Below, piece by piece: positions 34,567 to 42,865 of a stretch of 47,437 nt of DNA. Where the stretch lies: assembly GCA_003249555.1 (NCBI GenBank), contig QKIQ01000113.1:1-47437 (forward strand), written 5' to 3'. The notes below the pieces were generated by a model. It did no database searches. It was not told the DNA's origin and was given only the letters and a program-made list of their open reading frames with translations. The translations under genes were made by a program, and so were the position numbers. The stretch comes from Clostridia bacterium (GTDB lineage: Bacteria; Bacillota; Clostridia; Christensenellales; SZUA-584). How positions within the stretch are numbered: position 1 is the first letter of the stretch; every line of letters begins with the position of its first letter.

Positions 34567-35384
34567 GCAAGCTGTTATGCGGCATCTGCCCGCAAAACTG
34601 CATGCTTGAAGACGATCAGACAGGCTTTTGCCGTGCGCGCACAAGGTTCGGTAACGAAATACGTGCAAACAACTATGGACGCGTCACATCGATGGCGCTC
34701 GATCCCATTGAGAAAAAGCCGCTGCGTCATTTTTGCCCGGGCAGCATGATACTCTCTGTGGGCAGCTACGGCTGCAATCTTCGCTGCCCCTTTTGCCAGA
34801 ATCACGAGATATCCATGGTGGATGCACAAACAAGCAGCATCTGTTTAGAGCCCGATAAGCTTTTAAAAAAGGCGCTCGAAATTCGGGGCAACATCGGCGT
34901 GGCGTTTACGTATAACGAGCCGCTTATCGGCTATGAGTATGTTTGCGATTGCGCAGCGCTTTTAAAAGAAAACGGCCTTAAAACCGTGCTGGTGACCAAC
35001 GGCTACATCAACGAAGAGCCCATGAAAAAGCTGCTTCCTCTTATCGACGCGATGAACATCGACCTAAAGGCTTTTACCGAGGACTATTACCAAACGCTTA
35101 AAGGGCACTTGGCGCCTGTGAAACGCACGATTGAGGTGTGTGCGCCGCAATGCCATGTGGAAGTGACGACGCTGATCGTGCCGGAGCGCAATGACAACGA
35201 GGAGGAGATGCGCCGCCTGTCAAGCTGGCTTGCGGGTGTGGGCAAACATATACCGCTGCACATATCGCGCTTTTTCCCGCGCTATCATATGAGCGATATT
35301 TCTTCGACACCTGTAGAACGGCTTAAAAGGCTCGCCTGTGTCGCGCGCGATGCGTTGGATAACGTTTATACAGGCAATTGCTGA
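34563..35384 (+). CDS. AmmeMemoRadiSam radical SAM enzyme (PflA-like)
   Basis: 273 residues, a radical S-adenosylmethionine enzyme. The cluster-binding motif CNLRCPFC (Cys71, Cys75, Cys78) lies in SYGCNLRCPFCQN, followed by a GNIGVAFTYNEP motif and VLVTNGY. Four more Cys near the N-terminus (6, 9, 13, 23) could hold a second site. Its start overlaps the AMMECR1 gene stop by four bases, so the pair is translationally coupled. It resembles pyruvate formate-lyase activases but is the form found next to Memo and AMMECR1. No glycyl radical enzyme is nearby, so the substrate is open. Confidence 0.93.
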   Translation: MSKLLCGICPQNCMLEDDQTGFCRARTRFGNEIRANNYGRVTSMALDPIEKKPLRHFCPGSMILSVGSYGCNLRCPFCQNHEISMVDAQTSSICLEPDKLLKKALEIRGNIGVAFTYNEPLIGYEYVCDCAALLKENGLKTVLVTNGYINEEPMKKLLPLIDAMNIDLKAFTEDYYQTLKGHLAPVKRTIEVCAPQCHVEVTTLIVPERNDNEEEMRRLSSWLAGVGKHIPLHISRFFPRYHMSDISSTPVERLKRLACVARDALDNVYTGNC

Positions 35385-35444
35385 TTTGATAAACCAGATA
35401 CAGAATCTTTCAATTGACATTCATAAAATTGACATGCCAAAACA

Positions 35445-35474
35445 TTGAAAAGCATACCGCTTATTTGTTATAAT
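35445..35474 (+). promoter_or_regulatory. Promoter of the 35.5-37.7 kb operon
   Basis: TTGAAA (35445-35450), 18 bases, TATAAT (35469-35474), 32 bases before the likely TTG start at 35507. It marks the start of a transcription unit separate from the radical SAM gene. Confidence 0.65.
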
Positions 35475-35506
35475 AACTTATTATTAATGCAATTAAGGAG
35501 ATGCTT

Positions 35507-36649
35507 TTGGACGAGGCTCAAGTAAAACCGCTGATTATCGCTAAGCTGACCTATGAATGCGGCGGCGTAAGACGAGAGAAACTGAGCGCTCAGCTTTTTG
35601 ACGATGTGCTTGAACTGTCGGGCTCAGGGTTTTCGCGTACAATGAAGCTGAATACCATTTCCGCTGTGCAAGCGTCAAATTACAGCGTGTATGTGCGTCA
35701 TAATAAAGGCGATATCACGCTGTCTATGCTAGGGCATCTCTATGAGGACTTTGTGCGGCATTTCATCCGCGCGTATAACGAAATCGTTTTCAACGAATCG
35801 CTGATGAGCGAGAAGCCGCATTTTGAGGCAGAGGGGCAATATGTATCGCCCTCAGGGGAGACGGCGCCCGCCGTTTTCAGGATCTGCGAGACGGCGCTCG
35901 TGGTATTGCCGCAGACACATGCGCTGGTGCGCATACCGTTTTGCTTGATTGCGTCGGTGCAAAGCGAGCCTTACCGCTTGACAATTGACGATAAAATGGG
36001 GCGCCGGTATGTGCTGCAAAAGCTCGGCTTTTCCACAGATAGCTTTTTGCGAGAATTTAAAGCGCGCGAAGCGCAACTGGTTAGGCAGACGAAGGAAAAG
36101 CTCGGCGGTATCTCGCCCGTTTCCGACGCGCTTGCCCGGCTTATGATGGAAGGACTTGTGGTGTCTGAGGACAGTATACGTGCCGTGTCTGCGCCCTTTG
36201 CGGACGCGCTTACAGCAAAGCTTACCGAGCAAATTCCGCAGGAATACAGCTATTTGAAGTCTGTGTCAGGCTCGCTTGCCGCCGGTATCAAGCGCGGGCT
36301 CATGGGTTCGCTGACGGGAGAAAGCATCATTCTTTTGGCACCCGCTGCAAACAAGGTGATCATGGAAAGCCTCGGCGAAACGGCGGCGGCCACATATGTA
36401 TTTGATATGGGCGATATGCCATGGGGAGCGTTTCTGCCCGCATTCAACGAAAGCATGCTCGCGGTCAATTTTCGCCGTGAGCCGATCTATATGAGTGATG
36501 AGACGCTCAGCTCAGACAAGCATGAGGCTTACAGAAATGCCATCGTGCGCTGTCCGTCGCTGAAAAAGCTTCGCTCGCAGTTTTTGGGACGTGTGATGCA
36601 CAGCGGGTTCGACGCATGGAAACACTCGCTTGACGCATATATCAAATAA
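35507..36649 (+). CDS. Unknown ~380-residue protein, possible PH-like repeats
   Basis: I do not recognise this family. The TTG at 35507 is chosen because AAGGAG ends six bases before it; the ATG at 35501 directly abuts that site. No signal peptide or membrane segment is clear. The N-terminal third (~10-100) and the next part (~110-190) both show short beta-rich strands ending in a helix (DITLSMLGHLYEDFVRHFIR; KLGFSTDSFLREFKAREAQL), a pattern like a tandem PH-like fold. Helical and hydrophobic-patch regions follow (KRGLMGSLTGESIILLAPAA and later TYVFDMGDMPWGAFLPAFN). It is followed by two zinc-ribbon genes 10 and 4 bases downstream, so the three probably form one operon and may share a membrane or nucleic-acid-linked role. 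Confidence 0.75.
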   Translation: MDEAQVKPLIIAKLTYECGGVRREKLSAQLFDDVLELSGSGFSRTMKLNTISAVQASNYSVYVRHNKGDITLSMLGHLYEDFVRHFIRAYNEIVFNESLMSEKPHFEAEGQYVSPSGETAPAVFRICETALVVLPQTHALVRIPFCLIASVQSEPYRLTIDDKMGRRYVLQKLGFSTDSFLREFKAREAQLVRQTKEKLGGISPVSDALARLMMEGLVVSEDSIRAVSAPFADALTAKLTEQIPQEYSYLKSVSGSLAAGIKRGLMGSLTGESIILLAPAANKVIMESLGETAAATYVFDMGDMPWGAFLPAFNESMLAVNFRREPIYMSDETLSSDKHEAYRNAIVRCPSLKKLRSQFLGRVMHSGFDAWKHSLDAYIK

Positions 36650-36659
36650 GGAGGTAGAC

Positions 36660-37001
36660 ATGGCGGGATACGACAAGCCGTGTATAGGCTGCGGTACATT
36701 TATCGGCTACGACAGCCAATTCTGTCCCGTATGCGGAAGGCAGAGCCCGTTTTACGACGCCTGCCCATCCTGCAATATCGAGATTAAGCGGGAATGGCAG
36801 CGCTGCCCATCCTGCGGACGCGATCTTTATACCGTGTGTCCGCATTGCGGCCAAAGAACGTATGTGGCAGAGAAGTGCGACATGTGCCATCAGTCGCTTA
36901 TGATCAAATGTGAAAACAAGCTGTGTCAAGGTCTTCAGTTTTTTGAGAACACCAAATGCACCTTGTGCGGCAAAAAAATAAAGCATAAGAAAGGGAAATA
37001 A
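36660..37001 (+). CDS. Multi zinc-ribbon protein (113 residues)
   Basis: A small protein made largely of CxxC pairs: CIGCG, CPVCGRQ, CPSC, CPSCGRDLYTVCPHCGQ, CDMC, and finally CTLCGKK. These make at least three or four zinc-binding knuckles (double zinc ribbons). ATG follows AGGAGG. The C-terminus is basic (KKIKHKKGK), so RNA or DNA binding is possible. It sits between the unknown 35507-36649 gene and another zinc-ribbon gene. Confidence 0.85.
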   Translation: MAGYDKPCIGCGTFIGYDSQFCPVCGRQSPFYDACPSCNIEIKREWQRCPSCGRDLYTVCPHCGQRTYVAEKCDMCHQSLMIKCENKLCQGLQFFENTKCTLCGKKIKHKKGK

Positions 37002-37005
37002 AGAT

Positions 37006-37674
37006 ATGATGCAGGCATTTACACGAAACTACGAGGATAACAGCACAGACGCAGGTTTTCAGTTCACGTTTTACTGTGATGTGTGCCATGACGGGTTTAA
37101 AACGTCATTTATTGAATCGGCCACGTATAAAAAAGGCAGTTTATTAAGAGGTCTTTCACGAGGTATCGGCGCGGCGGGCAGCCTTTTTGGCGGTGCCATA
37201 GGAAATATAAGCCATGCTGCGTATCAAGGCGAGCATATACTGTCTGAGCGTTTTGAAGGCATGTCTCCTGAATGGCAGAAGGAGCATGAGAAGGCGTTCG
37301 CGATGGCACAGAACGAAGCCAAACAGCATTTTCACCGCTGCCACAAATGCCACAGCTGGGTGTGCGACACCTGCTTTAACGACGAAGTGGGCCTTTGCGC
37401 CGAATGCGCGCCGCGCGCCAATGTGGAGATTGCCGCCGCCCGTGCCGACAAGATGAAACGCGATATCTGGGACAAAGCGGACCAAACGCAGGTGTTCCAC
37501 GGCGAGATCGAACAGAAGACCACCTTCTGCCCAAGCTGCGGCAAGCCCGCTGGCAATGCCAAATTCTGCACCAACTGCGGTGAAAACCTTGCGCTTAACA
37601 CATGTCCGAACTGCGGCGCGGAAAATGACTTAAGCGTGCGTTTTTGCGGCGAGTGCGGCACAAAACTGAAATAA
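37006..37674 (+). CDS. Zinc-ribbon protein with amphipathic Gly-rich region
   Basis: 222 residues. An N-terminal zinc site (FYCDVCHDGF) is followed by a Gly/Ala-rich stretch (GLSRGIGAAGSLFGGAIGNI, ~47-66) that could insert in or lie along a membrane. Then comes CHKCHSWVCDTCFNDEVGLC, another Cys-rich cluster, a charged helix (~140-165), and a terminal double zinc ribbon (CPSCGKPAGNAKFCTNCG, CPNCGAENDLSVRFCGECG). The ATG at 37006 is four bases after the preceding stop; a second ATG directly follows. A terminator ends the operon. The function is unknown. Confidence 0.85.
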   Translation: MMQAFTRNYEDNSTDAGFQFTFYCDVCHDGFKTSFIESATYKKGSLLRGLSRGIGAAGSLFGGAIGNISHAAYQGEHILSERFEGMSPEWQKEHEKAFAMAQNEAKQHFHRCHKCHSWVCDTCFNDEVGLCAECAPRANVEIAAARADKMKRDIWDKADQTQVFHGEIEQKTTFCPSCGKPAGNAKFCTNCGENLALNTCPNCGAENDLSVRFCGECGTKLK

Positions 37675-37695
37675 ACCTTATACAAATACAGATAA

Positions 37696-37732
37696 AAGAG
37701 GTGGCTTTATAGAGTGAGCCGCCTCTTTTTTT
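37696..37732 (+). terminator. Terminator of the unknown plus zinc-ribbon operon
   Basis: An 11-bp stem with one G-U pair (AAGAGGTGGCT / AGCCGCCTCTT) followed by seven or more T, 22 bases after the stop codon at 37674. Confidence 0.8.
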
Positions 37733-37817
37733 AAATAGAGTGCGCTTTCATGTTTGGTTGCAAAATTCGACGTTTTGATATAATGCTGACCGGTTGAGCT
37801 GTTTTTTAATAAATAAC

Positions 37818-37846
37818 TTGTTTGATGGTCAAATTGTCTGTATACT
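37818..37846 (+). promoter_or_regulatory. Promoter of the SPT-like gene
   Basis: TTGTTT (37818-37823), 17 bases, TATACT (37841-37846), 42 bases before the GTG start. The -35 is imperfect. Confidence 0.5.
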
Positions 37847-37888
37847 CTAGCTTAGGTTATTGCACAATATTACAAGGGAGATGAATTC

Positions 37889-39064
37889 GTGGATTTATTT
37901 GAAAAGTGCTACTCTTTTACCGATGCGAAAGAGGCGATTGCATCGGGGCTTTATCCATACTTTCATGCGCTGCACACCGCACAGGACACTGAAGTGGTGA
38001 TGGACGGCAGGCGCATCATCATGATCGGCTCGAATAACTATATGGGACTCACAAGCGATCCGCGCACCATCCAAGCGGCCAAAGACGCGCTGGATAATTT
38101 CGGGACAGGTTGCTCCGGCTCACGCTTTCTGAACGGTACGTTGGTGCTGCATGAAAAGCTAGAGGAAGAGCTTGCGGATTTTTTCAACAAAGATGCGGCG
38201 CTCACCTTCAGCACCGGCTTTCAGACAAACCTCGGTGCCATCACCGCGGTAGTGGGACGCCACGATTATATATTAAATGATGCGGAAAACCATGCGAGCA
38301 TCATAGACGCATGCCGCTTGAGCTTTGCAAAAAAGGTGCTGAAATATGAGCACAGCGACATGGCGAGTCTCGAAGAACGGCTGCAAAGGCTGCCTGAGGA
38401 CGCGGGCAAGCTCATCATTACGGACGGTGTATTCAGCATGAGCGGCGATATCGCAAAGCTTCCCGAGATTGTGGAGCTTGCGAAAAAGTATAAAGCGCGC
38501 ATTTTGGTAGACGATGCGCACGGTGCGGGCATGATCGGTAAGTGCGGCCGCGGCACCGCTAACCACTTCGGCCTCGAAAAAGAGGTCGATATCATTATGA
38601 CCACATTTTCCAAATCGTTTGCGTCACTCGGCGGATGCATTGCCGCGGAGCAGGATGTAATCGATTTTATTAAGCATCGGTCGCGTCCGTTCATATTCAG
38701 CGCATCATTGCCTCCGGCGAACGCGGCGGCTGCGCGTGAAGCGCTGAGTATTATGAAGAGCGAGCCGGAGCGCCAGAAAGCGCTGATCGATATTTCCAAC
38801 TACATGCGTGCCAAGCTTAAAGAAGCGGGCATACCGATCATTGAGGGAGAAACGGCGATCATACCGGTGTTCACATACGATATGCAAAGAACGTTTATTA
38901 TCACCAAAATGCTGTTTGAAGAAGGCGTTTACGTGAATCCCGTGATTCCGCCCGCCGTGAAAGACGGCGAATGCATGCTTCGGACAAGCTACACCGCCAC
39001 GCATACAAAAGAGCAGATGGACACGGCTGTGGAAGCATTCAAACGCGTATTTTCGCAGATTTAA
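37889..39064 (+). CDS. Serine-palmitoyltransferase-like alpha-oxoamine synthase
   Basis: A 391-residue PLP enzyme that would condense an amino acid with an acyl-CoA. The sequence follows bacterial serine palmitoyltransferase: GLYPYFHALHTAQDTEV, MIGSNNYMGLT, GTGCSGSRFLNGTL, ENHASIIDACRLS, the DDAHGAG PLP-phenol motif, and TFSKSFASLGG holding the PLP-binding Lys. KBL and BioF enzymes normally differ in the Lys motif (TLGKALGG, TLSKALGS), so the SPT branch is the best fit. Length is normal. The GTG is set by AGGGAG. Neighbours do not include other sphingolipid genes, so the true acyl donor and amino acid are unknown. It stands alone between terminators. A role in membrane lipid or a secondary product is inferred. 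Confidence 0.83.
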   Translation: MDLFEKCYSFTDAKEAIASGLYPYFHALHTAQDTEVVMDGRRIIMIGSNNYMGLTSDPRTIQAAKDALDNFGTGCSGSRFLNGTLVLHEKLEEELADFFNKDAALTFSTGFQTNLGAITAVVGRHDYILNDAENHASIIDACRLSFAKKVLKYEHSDMASLEERLQRLPEDAGKLIITDGVFSMSGDIAKLPEIVELAKKYKARILVDDAHGAGMIGKCGRGTANHFGLEKEVDIIMTTFSKSFASLGGCIAAEQDVIDFIKHRSRPFIFSASLPPANAAAAREALSIMKSEPERQKALIDISNYMRAKLKEAGIPIIEGETAIIPVFTYDMQRTFIITKMLFEEGVYVNPVIPPAVKDGECMLRTSYTATHTKEQMDTAVEAFKRVFSQI

Positions 39065-39091
39065 TACGACAGTTATTTATTTCGATAAATC

Positions 39092-39125
39092 AGGGCGTCT
39101 AATAAAAGGCGCCTTGCTTTTTTTT
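39092..39125 (+). terminator. Terminator after the SPT-like gene
   Basis: A 9-bp stem with two G-U pairs (AGGGCGTCT / AGGCGCCTT), followed by GCTTTTTTTT, 28 bases after the stop codon. Confidence 0.7.
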
Positions 39126-39169
39126 ACGGAAAACATTATCATTTCATAGGGAGCAATCGGAGGACATAA

Positions 39170-40414
39170 TTGGAAACCGTATTTGAGATATTTGCGTTTT
39201 TGGTTTTTGCGGCAGCCGTATTTTTTTTAGCCGTTAAATTCTTTAGAGATAAAGATGCAGGGGAGCTGTTGTCTCCGACTGCAAAGCTGAACAAACAAAT
39301 TATTCTTAAAATCATCTCGGCGGCGCTCGCGTCACGTATCGTTTTGTACCTTTTAAGCTGGGCATTTACACATATCATCGGCTACCCGAGAGATTTGCTA
39401 GACGTATGGAACGAATGGGACGCACCGCATTATCTGTGGATCGCGAACCATGGCTACTACAACGCCGACGAGGGCTGGATACGTGTCGTATTCTATCCGC
39501 TTTATCCTTTTGCGATATGGCTGCTCAAATTCATTTTTGTGAATGATATCGTTGCATCGCTCGCGGCATCTTGGGCCTGCCTTTGTGGCGCGTGCCTGTT
39601 TTTGTATAAGCTGATGCTGCTGGACAACAGCCATAAGACGGCGGCGCGTGCCGTCAAGTTTCTGCTGATCTTTCCCTGTACGGTCTTTCTGGGCGCGCCT
39701 TACACTGAGTCCGTGTTTTTGCTGTTTTCGTTTGGCTGTATGTATTATGCGCGCGTTCGTAAATTCACATATGCTGGCATCATGGGCGGTCTTGCCGCGC
39801 TGACGAGGTGTACAGGCGTGCTGCTCGCCGTCCTGATTTTTGTTGAAATCCTTTATGCCCATGGACTGACGCCCCAATATATAAGACAGGATTTTAAGCA
39901 AAAGCTGAGAAATTCGCTGAAGGATTTTGCGTCGCTTTTGATTGTGGTGGTTTGTGCAATGTCTTACCTTTTCTTAAACCATGTGATGCTGCAGGGAAAC
40001 ACCTTTGCTTTTATGCAGTATCAGCGCGACCACTGGTCTCAGGGATTTGGCAGCTATTCGCAGACGTTGATGACCACGTACAATCAGATGATCGGTGTGA
40101 CGCATATGAGAATGAAGATTATGCTCTGGGTCAAGCAGTTTGTAGTATTAATTATCGGGGGACTGAGCCTGCCTGTGATCAGTAAAAAAATGCGCCCGTC
40201 TTACGGTGCCTATGCCATCGCCTATGTGTATGTGGCCTTCGCGCCCACATGGCTGCTGTCCGGCTTGCGTTATTATATGGGTCTCGCCGTGCTTTTCCCT
40301 GCGCTGGCGCTGGCAGCAAAGCGCAAGTGGCTGAATATCGTTTTAACCATCGTGTTTGCCATTCTGGCCGTGGCGTTTTCTTGCTTTTTTGCGGTGCATT
40401 GGGATATATTGTAG
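39170..40414 (+). CDS. PIG-V-like GT-C membrane glycosyltransferase
   Basis: 414 residues with about nine to ten membrane segments, matching the PIG-V/mannosyltransferase group of GT-C enzymes. The catalytic-loop pattern WNEWDAPHYLWIANHGYY lies in the first external loop, followed by VVFYPLYPFAIW. Later come LGAPYTESVFLLFSFGCMYY and LAALTRCTGVLLAV, all typical. It would use a polyprenyl-phosphate sugar and transfer it outside the membrane. The TTG at 39170 follows CGGAGGA. The next gene begins 30 bases after the stop. Acceptor unknown. Confidence 0.83.
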   Translation: METVFEIFAFLVFAAAVFFLAVKFFRDKDAGELLSPTAKLNKQIILKIISAALASRIVLYLLSWAFTHIIGYPRDLLDVWNEWDAPHYLWIANHGYYNADEGWIRVVFYPLYPFAIWLLKFIFVNDIVASLAASWACLCGACLFLYKLMLLDNSHKTAARAVKFLLIFPCTVFLGAPYTESVFLLFSFGCMYYARVRKFTYAGIMGGLAALTRCTGVLLAVLIFVEILYAHGLTPQYIRQDFKQKLRNSLKDFASLLIVVVCAMSYLFLNHVMLQGNTFAFMQYQRDHWSQGFGSYSQTLMTTYNQMIGVTHMRMKIMLWVKQFVVLIIGGLSLPVISKKMRPSYGAYAIAYVYVAFAPTWLLSGLRYYMGLAVLFPALALAAKRKWLNIVLTIVFAILAVAFSCFFAVHWDIL

Positions 40415-40444
40415 AATAAACTGATATGTGAGGCGGTGAAGCTG

Positions 40445-41005
40445 ATGAACAAACCAAGGAATCAGATAAGAACATATTCGGGGATTTTTCTTGATCCTTA
40501 TGTGATTAAACCGGAAGAAGTTGAAATTCGCGATATCGCCCATTCCCTCTCGCTGATGACGCGCGCCAACGGGCATATTCGATACTTTTTTTCGGTAGCG
40601 CAGCACGCAATCAACTGTGCGCTGGAGGCGGGCAACCGCGGTCTTTCACGTCGGATAAGGCTGGCATGCTTGCTGCATGACGCGGCTGAAAGCTATATAT
40701 CGGACGTAACACGACCTGTCAAACACCGGCTGGAAGGCTATGCGCAGATTGAGGAGCATGTGTTGGGTGTCATATTTGAGAAGTTTGGTCTCGACGATAT
40801 AAGCAGCGACGAGCTTCGCACCGTAAGCGAGATCGACGATTCAATGCTGTATTACGAATTTGAAGAATTGGCAGGCGTTAAGATCAGAGTCGTGGCGCCG
40901 CCCGTTTCTATGCCGCACGATTTCTCATGCAAGCCGATGGCGGACGTCGAACGCGATTTTTTAAATCTTTTTGAGGCGCTTTTCACCAAAAAGGAGGATA
41001 ATTAG
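40445..41005 (+). CDS. HD-domain hydrolase, YfbR/5'-deoxynucleotidase-like
   Basis: 186 residues. The HD metal site is CLLHDAAESYISDVTRPVK with AQHAI earlier supplying His, and SEIDDSMLYYEF downstream, as in YfbR-type nucleotidases and related HD hydrolases. ATG 40445 is spaced correctly from GAGGCGG; the GTG at 40436 is too close. It follows the glycosyltransferase gene closely and may be in its transcript. Substrate unknown, nucleotides likely. Confidence 0.82.
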   Translation: MNKPRNQIRTYSGIFLDPYVIKPEEVEIRDIAHSLSLMTRANGHIRYFFSVAQHAINCALEAGNRGLSRRIRLACLLHDAAESYISDVTRPVKHRLEGYAQIEEHVLGVIFEKFGLDDISSDELRTVSEIDDSMLYYEFEELAGVKIRVVAPPVSMPHDFSCKPMADVERDFLNLFEALFTKKEDN

Positions 41006-41070
41006 TTTTCTTATCTATATACACAAACGCGAACAATCACAAAAAAATATCGATAAACAGTAAAAAATAA

Positions 41071-41099
41071 TTGACATACAAAAAAACGCGTGGTAATAT
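41071..41099 (+). promoter_or_regulatory. Promoter of the small gene and DUF4173 gene
   Basis: TTGACA (41071-41076), 17 bases, TAATAT (41094-41099). A strong vegetative type -35 with near-consensus spacing, 35 bases before the small gene's start. Confidence 0.7.
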
Positions 41100-41133
41100 C
41101 CTTTTGAAAGATTTTACTTTTAAGGAGGATATT

Positions 41134-41277
41134 TTGGTTATGACGGATACACGCTACCTCTACCAATACTTTTTGGAAAAGAGCCAAACGGATAAAAAAG
41201 AAACGCCTCTTCGAACGGTTAAAAAACAGCAAGATAAGAAAAGCAAAGGAGGCAAGAAGCATGGACAGCTTCACTGA
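41134..41277 (+). CDS. Small basic protein, 47 residues
   Basis: A short gene with its own promoter and AAGGAGG five bases before a TTG start at 41134. An ATG at 41140 is also possible but lies 11-12 bases from the site. The product (MVMTDTRYLYQYFLEKSQTD followed by a Lys-rich tail) is short and basic, ends KGGKKHGQLH, and has no membrane segment. Its last 17 bases overlap the start of the DUF4173 gene, so it may act as a leader that couples translation of that gene. No family recognised. Confidence 0.6.
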   Translation: MVMTDTRYLYQYFLEKSQTDKKETPLRTVKKQQDKKSKGGKKHGQLH

Positions 41278-42766
41278 AGCCCCCGCGACTTATGCGGACG
41301 ACATGAGCCCTGTCAAGCGTCGATTGAGCCCGCCGCGGCTGCTCATTGGTTCTGCTGTATTCGGCGTTATATTCACGGCGCTTTTTGCAAATCAAGACTT
41401 CGGGCTTAATCTCACAATCCTTTTTCTTCTCGTTTACGCCTATGCGTTTTTCAACAGAAAGCTGATTATTACAAAGACATTCCGACAGGAAAAACTGCTT
41501 TATCTGTTCACCATTCCGGTTATATACTTAAGCCTCACCCTATTCACATCCGATTCAGCCATCAACGCATTAAGCGTTTTGGTTATATTGTTCGTGATGT
41601 ACGTTCAGTATGTCGTGCTTTCGGGCAGCGCGCGTAACAGCTGGGACGAAGGCGGCTTTTTTATCGATATCATATTTGCGGGTATCAACCGCCTGCTCTT
41701 CGGCTTTATCCGCTTTGTCGGAGACAGCGCCGGCCGCTTGTTTAAGGGGAAAAAGAAAACCGGAGCGCTCGTGGGCGTGGGCGCAGGCGTGATATTGCTG
41801 CTCATCGTGGTGCCACTGCTCGTTGGCGCGGACGCAAATGTTTCTGATATGCTGGGGCAGTTCATCGACAGTCTCGCGCTAGGTGATGTGTTCCTCTATG
41901 TGTTTCTTTTTCTGCTTAGTGCGTCGCTGATCACAGCGCCTGCGGCCACGGCGCTGGAATCCGAGCACACCGGCCCAAGAAAAGCGTTTTATATCACACA
42001 GCGGCCCATACCCGCCATTTCCACGGGCATCGCGCTGTCTATGATGGCGGTGGTGTATGTGTTGTTCGCGATCGTGCAGTTTCGTTATTTCTTTGCGCCC
42101 AAAGAAACCATCTCGAGTGTTCTCGGGCTTACCAGCTCCGCCTATGCGGTGAGCGGCTTTGGAGAGCTTATGTTCATCACCTGTCTGAATTTTGTACTGA
42201 TTATGGTGGCCATGCGATTTACTCAGCAAAACGACCGCAGAACGCCTGCGTTTTTAAAGTCGCTGTATGTGCTGCTGATCGCTTTTAACTTCGTCATACT
42301 GGCCTCATCGCACCTGCGTATGCAGTGCTATGAAGCGGCTTTTGGATATAGTGTGGCGCGCTTTTTGTCACATTCTTTTATGCTGCTGCTTGTGATACTC
42401 AATGTGACTATGCTGGTGCGCATATTCTCCGACAGAGTAAAGATTGTGCGTTTGTTTGCCGTCGCGGCGCTCATATACATTTGCGCTGTTGTTGCGGTAA
42501 ACCCGGAGCGATACGTGGCGGGGGAGAACATCAGGCGTTATGAACAGACGGGCAATATCGATGCGGAATATCTGTTTTCGCTTTCGGGTGATGCACTCGG
42601 CGACGCTTGTGATTTTGTAATCGCGCATCCGGATATGTTTGATACAGTAGTGAAGCGGCAGGCCGAGTATATGCTTGAAGACCTCGAACAAAAAAACGGA
42701 TGGGCATCTTTTAACCTTGCGGACGAGAGGGCAAGGGGTAAACTGCAAAAGCTGCTACATGAATAG
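41261..42766 (+). CDS. DUF4173/DUF4153-family polytopic membrane protein
   Basis: 501 residues with roughly ten to twelve membrane segments and a C-terminal soluble part. The pattern SSAYAVSGFGELMFITCLNF followed by NPERYVAGENIRRYEQTGNI and DAEYLFSLSGDA matches the DUF4173 region. The family's function is not established. ATG at 41261 follows AAAGGAGGC, inside the end of the small upstream gene. Confidence 0.82.
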   Translation: MDSFTEAPATYADDMSPVKRRLSPPRLLIGSAVFGVIFTALFANQDFGLNLTILFLLVYAYAFFNRKLIITKTFRQEKLLYLFTIPVIYLSLTLFTSDSAINALSVLVILFVMYVQYVVLSGSARNSWDEGGFFIDIIFAGINRLLFGFIRFVGDSAGRLFKGKKKTGALVGVGAGVILLLIVVPLLVGADANVSDMLGQFIDSLALGDVFLYVFLFLLSASLITAPAATALESEHTGPRKAFYITQRPIPAISTGIALSMMAVVYVLFAIVQFRYFFAPKETISSVLGLTSSAYAVSGFGELMFITCLNFVLIMVAMRFTQQNDRRTPAFLKSLYVLLIAFNFVILASSHLRMQCYEAAFGYSVARFLSHSFMLLLVILNVTMLVRIFSDRVKIVRLFAVAALIYICAVVAVNPERYVAGENIRRYEQTGNIDAEYLFSLSGDALGDACDFVIAHPDMFDTVVKRQAEYMLEDLEQKNGWASFNLADERARGKLQKLLHE

Positions 42767-42776
42767 CAAGGCTTAG

Positions 42777-42840
42777 AATGCGGCGATGTCGTAGGGATCA
42801 AATATTGGGGGCAAAAAAAGGGTTGCCTAATCGCCGCATT
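42777..42840. repeat. Inverted repeat between DUF4173 gene and tRNA-Glu
   Basis: Perfect 11-base arms (AATGCGGCGAT and its complement) with a 42-base loop. The left arm begins 11 bases after the DUF4173 stop. It may be a long-loop terminator or a processing signal ahead of the tRNA; the loop is G-rich (GGGGGC, AAAAAAAGGG). Confidence 0.45.
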
Positions 42841-42865
42841 TCTGCTATTATAATTTTCGCGACAT

